In this document: positions 57,782 through 64,000 of the stretch, in pieces | Layout: each line of letters starts with the position of its first letter | Numbering within the stretch: the first letter of the stretch is position 1 | Origin: an uncultured Prevotella sp. | GTDB lineage: Bacteria; Bacteroidota; Bacteroidia; Bacteroidales; Bacteroidaceae | Direction: 5' to 3' | DNA: 64,000 bases | NCBI RefSeq assembly: GCF_946407605.1 | Contig: NZ_CAMJOS010000006.1 | Span: forward strand, 62,001-126,000 | The notes under the pieces: generated by a model | Databases searched by the model: none | What the model saw: only the letters and a program-made list of their open reading frames with translations | What the model was told of the DNA's origin: nothing | Made by a program: the position numbers and the translations under genes

Positions 57782-58876
57782 TCATTTCACGTTAACCTTG
57801 ATGACCACCTTCGCGTGGTCGGGATCATTGGTAATCATCAGCACACGGGGTTTCTGACGCGCCTTGAGCAACTGACTCCTGTCAGACATCGCAATCTTGA
57901 GCTTTGTCGACTCACGGGGTTGCAGCTCGCGCTTGTCGAGTGTCACCTTCAGGCCCTTCGTAAACATCTGTAATGATGATATCTTCAGGGCAGTACGTCC
58001 CGTGTTAGTGATGGTAATCACCTCACTTTTACGCTTCTTGCCTTTGACCACGCCCAGTGTCAGCGAGTCGGCAGAGAGCTCCAGATGGGGCGCATACTGT
58101 TTGTTGCTGCCAGCATACAACGTGGTGTTGGGCAGCAGCACCACCGACACAGGCAACTCCGTATCAGCACTCACCCTATTACCCAGCTGCTCAGCCAGAT
58201 AGACCGTGGTCTGCGTCAGTCCGAAGTCATGAAGATGCTCAGTGTTCAACATCAGCGTCACCTTGCCAGAACGACCAGGTGCCAGCGTCTCGGGTGTTGC
58301 CATCGAAATGAGATAAGGTGGCAGATGCTGTATGTTAGGCGTCATCACACTACCGCCATTGTTCAGCACGTGAATCTCCACCTCAGGATGCTCGCCCTGT
58401 TTCACATCATCAAACTCCACATTATTCACATCTGCCAGCAGGTCGCCAAAGGCATAGGGGTAGTTCTTCGAGTGGTCAGTCAACTCAGTCACCACCACAC
58501 CCTTCATTGTCAACCAAAGCGGCTTCTCTGAATGGTTGAACCATACAGCGGCCTGCTTCGTGAAATGTCCTAACTGACGGGCATCGAAGGTCATGGAGAT
58601 GGTGAACCTATCACCACCACCAATGCTCTTCTTGGGGTAGTCCACCTTGGTGCATCCACAGTCGGTCTTGACGTCAACGATAGAAAGATGACGACTGCCT
58701 TTGTTCTTCAGTTGGAAGGTGGCTGTCACAGGCATCTCAAAGCCCGTCTTTCCCACGTTAACCTCAGGATGGTCAACCTGTACCTTCTGGGCATTTAAAG
58801 GTAGAAAGGCAAACAGGTAAAAAGGTAAAATACCCAATACCCGCCATAACACCTTATTTATTTTCTTATGAGTCAT
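57782..58876 (-). CDS. DUF1573 domain secreted protein
   Basis: A 364-aa exported protein. Its signal peptide MTHKKINKVLWRVLGILPFY continues LFAFLPLNAQ, with the core encoded by 8-bp units. The first domain is DUF1573: TATFQLKNKGSRHLSIVDVK followed by the conserved TDCGCTKVDYPKKSIGGGD. Two further immunoglobulin-like (ASH-type) segments follow (ITNTGRTALKISSLQMF). The function of DUF1573 is not established. It lies 13 bp downstream of the A2M-like gene. Confidence 0.88.
   Translation of the reverse strand: MTHKKINKVLWRVLGILPFYLFAFLPLNAQKVQVDHPEVNVGKTGFEMPVTATFQLKNKGSRHLSIVDVKTDCGCTKVDYPKKSIGGGDRFTISMTFDARQLGHFTKQAAVWFNHSEKPLWLTMKGVVVTELTDHSKNYPYAFGDLLADVNNVEFDDVKQGEHPEVEIHVLNNGGSVMTPNIQHLPPYLISMATPETLAPGRSGKVTLMLNTEHLHDFGLTQTTVYLAEQLGNRVSADTELPVSVVLLPNTTLYAGSNKQYAPHLELSADSLTLGVVKGKKRKSEVITITNTGRTALKISSLQMFTKGLKVTLDKRELQPRESTKLKIAMSDRSQLLKARQKPRVLMITNDPDHAKVVIKVNVK
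58799..58837 (-). repeat. Octamer array coding the DUF1573 signal-peptide core
   Basis: Plus-strand units AAGGTAGA, AAGGCAAA, CAGGTAAA, AAGGTAAA encode LPFYLFAFLPLN. Same design as in the TolC and S41 genes. Confidence 0.8.
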
Positions 58877-58889
58877 TCCTTTTACAATT

Positions 58890-61800
58890 TTAGTCTTTTA
58901 CTTCTATGGTTTGCGATTTGGCAACACCGCGGAACTCAGGACTATAGGCACAACTGGCGGTGCAGGTGCCTGTCTCATAGGTGCCCACGCGGTCAATGTA
59001 ATACTCTGTCTCAATGACGTGCTTACCCTTCGACAGCCTATCGAAATAATAGTTGGTAGAGCAGTCGCGAGGTGTGGTATAGTAGCCCCAGCGATACCCA
59101 CTCACCTGATAGACAGGCTCCATACATGCAGCCCGTTTGTCGATGACCTGTACAAAGTCATAATCGCGGTCAGCCTCGATGGTGATGCGGACTATCACGC
59201 GCTGACCCACATGACACTGGCCACTCATCACCTCATGCTTATCACTACTCAGCATCTCACGCTTCACGCTGATGCCACTGTTCTGCTCCTCAACCTCGCT
59301 GGTGTTCTGCATATACTGCATATAGACAGCACCCCACGAGGTTCCTGTAGAGGTCTTCTCGGCAGTAAACAGCTTCTTGTCATCACCAGACATGGCGGTC
59401 TTCACATAACCAATGCCGGCAGTAGCCTGTGAGGTCTCAATCTCGTTACCATCAACCTTCAGGACGGTCTTAGCCTGAGCCTTCAGTGCCTCGCTATTGC
59501 CATTGAGGAAGGCATACACAGCATCAGCACTATTGATAGGCGTATCCCAGGCCTGGTTGCGCTTCTCCTGCAACAGCCAGCGCTGCATCTCCTCGATGGT
59601 CTGCTTGTCATTGGGTGTCAGTCGTTTGATGGCCTCAATGGCAGCCACCTGTGTGGGTATGCGGAAGTTACGCCAGGAGTAGAAGGCACGTGGTGTGTCG
59701 TAATAGCGCCCCATCTCCTCTTTATAGACGGTATATTCCTTCAGACTCTTGATATAGGTCTTATCGTTCAGCACGATAGCCGACATCGCCTTGTCGTAGA
59801 TGCTCTGGTTACGTGTCTCCTTCTTTAATAATTTAATAAGGTATGCGTTAGCCTCCTGTACGTTGGCAGGCAGTGAACGACCATCAAGGGTACAGATGTA
59901 AAGCCACTGCAAGGCCATATGACTGGGGAACGTGGGTGTCCAGCCACGTTTGGCGTCTTTCTTCATCTCACGTACCATCTCCACAATCTCCTTACCCATA
60001 AAGCTGAAGGCATCACTGAGCATCTCACGGGTGTCAGACTGTTTGGTGGTCATCTGGTTCAGACGTACCAACATCTCACTGATCTCGACAGTCATATACA
60101 TCGAGCCAGTCATGCCAGGCCACCAGCTCCATGAGCCATCATCCTGTTGCAGGTCCTCAAGGTTCTCCAGCGAAGTGGCCAGACGCTGCTCCATCAGAGC
60201 CTCATCGAAGAAGTCAGCCAGACGTTCCTTCTGTTCCTGTTCACGGTTAGCATCTGCCACCCATGGTGTCTCGTCGAGTATCAGGTCCTTGAGTTCCTCG
60301 TTCTTCTGCAGACTGCTCATCAACGAGGTCTCGCTACCCTGTTCCCTACTCCAGGCCTCAAACACGCTCTTGGCCTGCGGGTTCTGCTTCAGTATATGAC
60401 GACCTATGGCGTTGGCATAGAAAGAGGCAGCCTGACAGAGGGCGCAGTTGTCGTGTGGATGACCCACAACAGGCAGGGCCTGAATCATCAGCCAGGCGGG
60501 GTTGTTGGTGTATTCAATTGAGAATTGAGAGTTGAGGTTCGAGGTCTGAGGCTTCAGACTATTGAGGTCAATAGTCTTTGTGCCAGGCTGGTTCTGCGTG
60601 AAAGGCACGGTCTTGGTCACACGTTCCTTGTTGGGCAGGATGGGCAGGTAGTGCTGCTCACCATCGCTGAAGCCACTGCCAATGACCATCACCTTGGCTA
60701 CGAGCAGACTGCGGGTCTCATGACTGCAATCATAGGGGAAGGCGACGGCAATGGTAGCGTTTGCGGTTATCTCCACATGCTGCTCATCAGCATAGACCAC
60801 CTCCATGGTCTCTGGGTCAAGCAACTCCAGTCGGGCTTTGCCGCTAATGGTCTTGTCACCGGTATTGAAGATACGGGCAGCGATAAAAGCCTTGTCGCCC
60901 TGACGCACAAAACGCGGCAGGTTAGGCTGTATCATCACATCCTTCTTAGCAACCACCTCATCAGCCAAGATACCAGTCTTCATATCCTGGGTATGGGCCA
61001 GACCCATGAAACGCCAGGTAGTCAGACTCTCAGGCAACGTGAACTTAATAGTCACCTTACCCTCGCTATCAGCCTGCAACTGAGGATAGAAGAAAGCGGT
61101 CTCAATCAGGTTCTCACGCATCTGAGGCGCCATCTCTCCTACTGTCCCTTCCGCTGCTTGACTACTTCCAGTAAGGCGTTTGGCATGACTACCAAGACTA
61201 CCTTCACCACCAACTATATCCAGTCCTGCTATGCGACCTTGCAGGGATTCATCAACATTTTCCGCATCCAAACCAGTGAAGGCGGCATCAGCACTCACCT
61301 CCTTCATTTCCACCACTTCGTCAACAACACTCTCGTTGACCATCAGGACTTTTGTCTCAGCCAATGCCCCAAGTGCTCTCCTGCCAGAGAACATTGGACG
61401 GGCATAATAGGCGGGATAGACAGAGTGGTCAAACTTATTAAACGACAGCTCACGATAGCTCAGCGGTTTCTGTGTCACGCTACCCAAACAGCTACTCATC
61501 ATCCAGGTGCGACTGTTCCATGTGGTCGAGGGCATGGGCAGGTTGAGATAAGGTATCAGCATCCAACTATGAGGCACGAGCTGATCCAGGCTCTTGTCAT
61601 AGAGCGTGGCCATCAGCTGCGCATTAAAGGGTTTCCCGTCAGGGCTAAAGGTGTTACATGGTTTACCGTCAGGTCCAACGATAGTCAGGGTCCATTCCTC
61701 CTGTTGTCCTGGTTCCAGACGATTACGGAAGGTCTCCCACTTCAATTGCAGATTACTGTCGGGCACAGGACGACGGAGTGACTTCTCATGATGATACGTC

Positions 61801-64000
61801 TTACCATCTTTTATCCAAGCATAGGTGATGGTGAGACCATTGCCATACGACTCCTGGTAGTTCAGCTTGCGGTTGACAAGCTCGTTGCTCTTGTCAATAG
61901 AGCCCCGCTCCACAATAGTATTCCCTGCCAGAAGGGTATAGACCATATGCACATCCTTAGCTGACGAGCCAACCTGTAATGTCACAGGCGTACCGTCATT
62001 AGGGAAATAATCATGGGACACAAAGAACCAGTCATCAGTCTCTGTGGCAGGACGCTTATCATCAAGCGAGAAGACCACGAAGTCCTGTTTCACCGTATCT
62101 TCACCACAGATAGCTTCCACCTGGTATTTTCCACTCTTCAACTTTGCCAGCGACACATACTTATTGGTATTGACGGTCAGCCAGTCCTGACTACGCTTAC
62201 CCTCCGGCGTCAAGCGATAACTCACCTCTCCTTCGATATCGGTGCCAGCGGCATTACGCAGATGGAACAGCAGTCCCGCATTACTCTCTGCCAGCACCTT
62301 TTCAGGCACGTCTATGCTGAGGGCAGTCTTCCTGTTACCCAAAGGCAATGACAGCTCACCATGATGGGTCTCACCAGCCTGGTCAGTCACATCAGCCATC
62401 ACCACGAAATTATAGAACATGGGATAACGGGTCTTGGGCATCACCAGAGGCGTAGGTATCGTAAACGAGCCATCAGCATCGGTCACAGTCTCTCCGCTCA
62501 TCATGATATTATCCTCTGTATCCTCACCTATCGTCACCTGATTCCAATAGCTGGAATAACGCCACCACCAATAGGCCCGGCGACGTTCCACCTTATATGT
62601 CACTGTGGCACCTTGCACAGGCACGCCAGCATACGAACGGGCAGTACCTTTCACCTGCAGGGTGTCACCATCGGCATAGTTCTCCTTCACCTCAGGTATC
62701 TCCACCTCAAAGGTAGGACGCTTGTATTCCTCCACAGAGAAGTACTTGCCTTGCACGCCAACCTCCACGGAGTACATGCCGGAGAGTCCCTGACGGGGCA
62801 GCGTAAAGTCAGCGGCACAGGTGCCATAGTCATCGGTGATCAGCGTCTGTGATGCCACCTCCTTATGATTGGCATCATAGAGTATGGCTTTCACGGTCTT
62901 ACCCTTCTCTACGCTGTGCTTATAGCCATCTTCCGTCTGATACAGGATAGCAGCCATGTGTACCTTCTGACCAGGACGGTAGATGGAACGGTCCAGGAAT
63001 ATCTCGGTATGCGACAGCACCCGTTGGGCTTCTCTGAAGCTGAACCAATTACTCTGATACACATCAGGACAGGCATTATCACTGGTGGTAAAGGCATAAA
63101 GCTCTGAAGGTCGCGTGCCATTGATCTTATACTCACACTCACCCTTTGCATCAGTCGTCAGCGTGACATAGTCCAGACGCACCCTCAAGCGCAACTGGGC
63201 ACCCTTCACGGGCTGTCCCGTGATAGCATCCACCACCACATAACGCATTCTTTCGTCTGGCAGTCTCTGCGAGAGCACACGCAGACCACTGACATACAGA
63301 AGGGCACGCTCTACATTGTCTGACTTCGGCGAGCTCTCAAACTCCAACATATAGATACCTACAGGCAGGGCGGGCAGTGTCAGCGAGTCTTCATAGAACT
63401 CATAAGGTGCCTTACCCTCATACTGTCGGGTCTGTGTCAGCTCAGGCATGGCTTTCAGATGAGGCTTCACCCTCTGATAACCATCCTTATTACGAAGATA
63501 TACACGCCCCAGCTCCCTGGCAGTGGTCTTCACCTGATAGACACGCATGGTCATCTTCGAGACGCTGCGCATCTGCTTCAGCTTAACCACATAAGGATGC
63601 TGAGGCAGGATGATCTCTTCACCACTGGCAAGGAACGTCAGAGCCTTCAGCTCGTTTTGATAATTCCTGAGCATATTCATGCGATGCCAGGAGCCCCAAC
63701 GCTGCAGGGCCATCTCGAGATAGCCCCACTGCTGTTTCGCTGTGGCATCGGTATGTTCACGCATATACCGATAATACAGGATAGCAGCCTCTCCCACCTC
63801 TGGCAGATCGGCATAGACATTGATGAGTGAGTCAATACGAGCCAGACAGGTAGAGCCTTCGCATTTCTCATACATGCCATTCATCTGCTGCGACAGCAAG
63901 GCGATACTGCTCATCAGCGCAGCCTCGCGGTTCGAGGTCTTGGAATAGTAGTCACGCAGCACGTCATAGCGCTGGGTCTCATAACCAATCACACTTAGCA
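58890..64000 (-). CDS. Alpha-2-macroglobulin-like protein, 5' end beyond window
   Basis: At least 1700 residues. The frame stays open to the right edge, so the GTG at 63992 in the ORF track is not a real start. Visible parts are MG domains with DRSIYRPGQKVHMAAILYQ (the bait-entry YRPGQ signature) and LPRQGLSGMYSVEVG, a middle A2M segment with FFYPQLQADSEGKVTIKFTL and LPESLTTWRFMGLAHT, the thioester-domain helices and a receptor-binding-like end. The thioester motif CxEQ is replaced by CALC (60446-60435). A segment DAENVDESLQGRIAGLDIVG resembles a TonB plug. It probably acts in envelope defence or protease trapping without thioester chemistry. Confidence 0.9.
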   Translation of the reverse strand, partial: LSVIGYETQRYDVLRDYYSKTSNREAALMSSIALLSQQMNGMYEKCEGSTCLARIDSLINVYADLPEVGEAAILYYRYMREHTDATAKQQWGYLEMALQRWGSWHRMNMLRNYQNELKALTFLASGEEIILPQHPYVVKLKQMRSVSKMTMRVYQVKTTARELGRVYLRNKDGYQRVKPHLKAMPELTQTRQYEGKAPYEFYEDSLTLPALPVGIYMLEFESSPKSDNVERALLYVSGLRVLSQRLPDERMRYVVVDAITGQPVKGAQLRLRVRLDYVTLTTDAKGECEYKINGTRPSELYAFTTSDNACPDVYQSNWFSFREAQRVLSHTEIFLDRSIYRPGQKVHMAAILYQTEDGYKHSVEKGKTVKAILYDANHKEVASQTLITDDYGTCAADFTLPRQGLSGMYSVEVGVQGKYFSVEEYKRPTFEVEIPEVKENYADGDTLQVKGTARSYAGVPVQGATVTYKVERRRAYWWWRYSSYWNQVTIGEDTEDNIMMSGETVTDADGSFTIPTPLVMPKTRYPMFYNFVVMADVTDQAGETHHGELSLPLGNRKTALSIDVPEKVLAESNAGLLFHLRNAAGTDIEGEVSYRLTPEGKRSQDWLTVNTNKYVSLAKLKSGKYQVEAICGEDTVKQDFVVFSLDDKRPATETDDWFFVSHDYFPNDGTPVTLQVGSSAKDVHMVYTLLAGNTIVERGSIDKSNELVNRKLNYQESYGNGLTITYAWIKDGKTYHHEKSLRRPVPDSNLQLKWETFRNRLEPGQQEEWTLTIVGPDGKPCNTFSPDGKPFNAQLMATLYDKSLDQLVPHSWMLIPYLNLPMPSTTWNSRTWMMSSCLGSVTQKPLSYRELSFNKFDHSVYPAYYARPMFSGRRALGALAETKVLMVNESVVDEVVEMKEVSADAAFTGLDAENVDESLQGRIAGLDIVGGEGSLGSHAKRLTGSSQAAEGTVGEMAPQMRENLIETAFFYPQLQADSEGKVTIKFTLPESLTTWRFMGLAHTQDMKTGILADEVVAKKDVMIQPNLPRFVRQGDKAFIAARIFNTGDKTISGKARLELLDPETMEVVYADEQHVEITANATIAVAFPYDCSHETRSLLVAKVMVIGSGFSDGEQHYLPILPNKERVTKTVPFTQNQPGTKTIDLNSLKPQTSNLNSQFSIEYTNNPAWLMIQALPVVGHPHDNCALCQAASFYANAIGRHILKQNPQAKSVFEAWSREQGSETSLMSSLQKNEELKDLILDETPWVADANREQEQKERLADFFDEALMEQRLATSLENLEDLQQDDGSWSWWPGMTGSMYMTVEISEMLVRLNQMTTKQSDTREMLSDAFSFMGKEIVEMVREMKKDAKRGWTPTFPSHMALQWLYICTLDGRSLPANVQEANAYLIKLLKKETRNQSIYDKAMSAIVLNDKTYIKSLKEYTVYKEEMGRYYDTPRAFYSWRNFRIPTQVAAIEAIKRLTPNDKQTIEEMQRWLLQEKRNQAWDTPINSADAVYAFLNGNSEALKAQAKTVLKVDGNEIETSQATAGIGYVKTAMSGDDKKLFTAEKTSTGTSWGAVYMQYMQNTSEVEEQNSGISVKREMLSSDKHEVMSGQCHVGQRVIVRITIEADRDYDFVQVIDKRAACMEPVYQVSGYRWGYYTTPRDCSTNYYFDRLSKGKHVIETEYYIDRVGTYETGTCTASCAYSPEFRGVAKSQTIEVKD
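60516..60557 (-). repeat. In-frame heptamer array in the A2M-like gene
   Basis: Plus-strand units AATTGAG, AATTGAG, AGTTGAG, GTTCGAG, GTCTGAG, GCTTCAG encode SLKPQTSNLNSQFS, just before the thioester-domain region. Confidence 0.88.

Noticed and set aside
60525-61781. 418-aa plus-strand ORF over the A2M-like gene
   Set aside because: Antisense shadow of a well-supported protein; no motif, no promoter.
63992-64000. GTG start of the A2M-like gene at 63992
   Set aside because: The frame remains open to the window edge, and a signal peptide or N-terminal domain start is not seen.

Overview
The window looks like chromosome of a Bacteroidota species, most likely Prevotellaceae (Prevotella/Segatella-like). 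The evidence is promoters of the TTTG-N19/20-TAnnTTTG type in front of many genes, almost no Shine-Dalgarno sequences, two type IX secretion (T9SS) proteins (PorE, PorQ), short T9SS-like C-terminal tails on secreted enzymes, and family content typical of this phylum (AsnA, DUF4492 beside cydAB, the glycogen trio GDE/GT4/GH57, HU-like protein plus 'smalltalk' peptide, DUF5056/DUF6249 around an ECF sigma factor). No phage, plasmid, CRISPR or rRNA is present. There is one tRNA, tRNA-Ser(GGA).

Layout. 1-2.1 kb: rmuC (cut by the edge) and asnA. 2.3-6.9 kb: a giant secreted rhamnogalacturonan lyase. 6.9-10 kb: DUF4492-cydA-cydB oxidase operon. 10.1-16 kb: a coiled-coil membrane protein, then a TolC/HlyD/two-permease exporter with no ATPase. 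16-20.7 kb: S41 lipoprotein protease, DUF3316 protein and topoisomerase IV subunit A. 20.7-25 kb: accessory stretch with a TRL-family remnant, a palindrome-rich intergenic region, HU-like protein plus smalltalk peptide, and three lipoproteins, two of which share a duplicated leader. 25-27.7 kb: GH27 alpha-galactosidase and a lipid-kinase-like protein. 27.8-32.5 kb: glycogen operon. 32.6-38.1 kb: PreA, topoisomerase III, PorE. 38-39.6 kb: ECF sigma operon. 39.7-46.2 kb: RNA methyltransferase, thyA, atypical histidine kinase, folA, galacturonokinase-like GHMP kinase, a DUF559 nuclease cassette and a nucleotidyltransferase. 46.3-51.7 kb: Lrp regulator, ExbB-micropeptide-ExbD-ExbD, tRNA-Ser, TatD, polyprenyl synthetase and TonB. 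51.7-64 kb: PorQ-Cmk, then on the minus strand A2M-like protein, DUF1573, MeaB, IspH and a subtilisin-like protease.

How they fit together. PL11 lyase, GH27 galactosidase, the galacturonokinase-like kinase and the adjacent nucleotidyltransferase suggest use of pectic sugars. ExbB/ExbD/TonB energise outer-membrane uptake. PorE/PorQ plus tailed enzymes point to T9SS export.

Two unexplained sequence systems stand out. First, a DUF559 nuclease gene sits between ~30-bp inverted repeats that supply the stop codon of the upstream gene and end 2 bp before the next start codon. A third repeat copy lies in frame inside the downstream nucleotidyltransferase, and the AT-rich island ends there. Second, short tandem arrays with strict 7-, 8- or 9-bp periods are scattered over the window. 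They sit in gene junctions, where they carry start or stop codons; in frame inside conserved enzymes (CydA, CydB, TatD, IspH, sigma factor, A2M); and in coding sequence for signal peptides.
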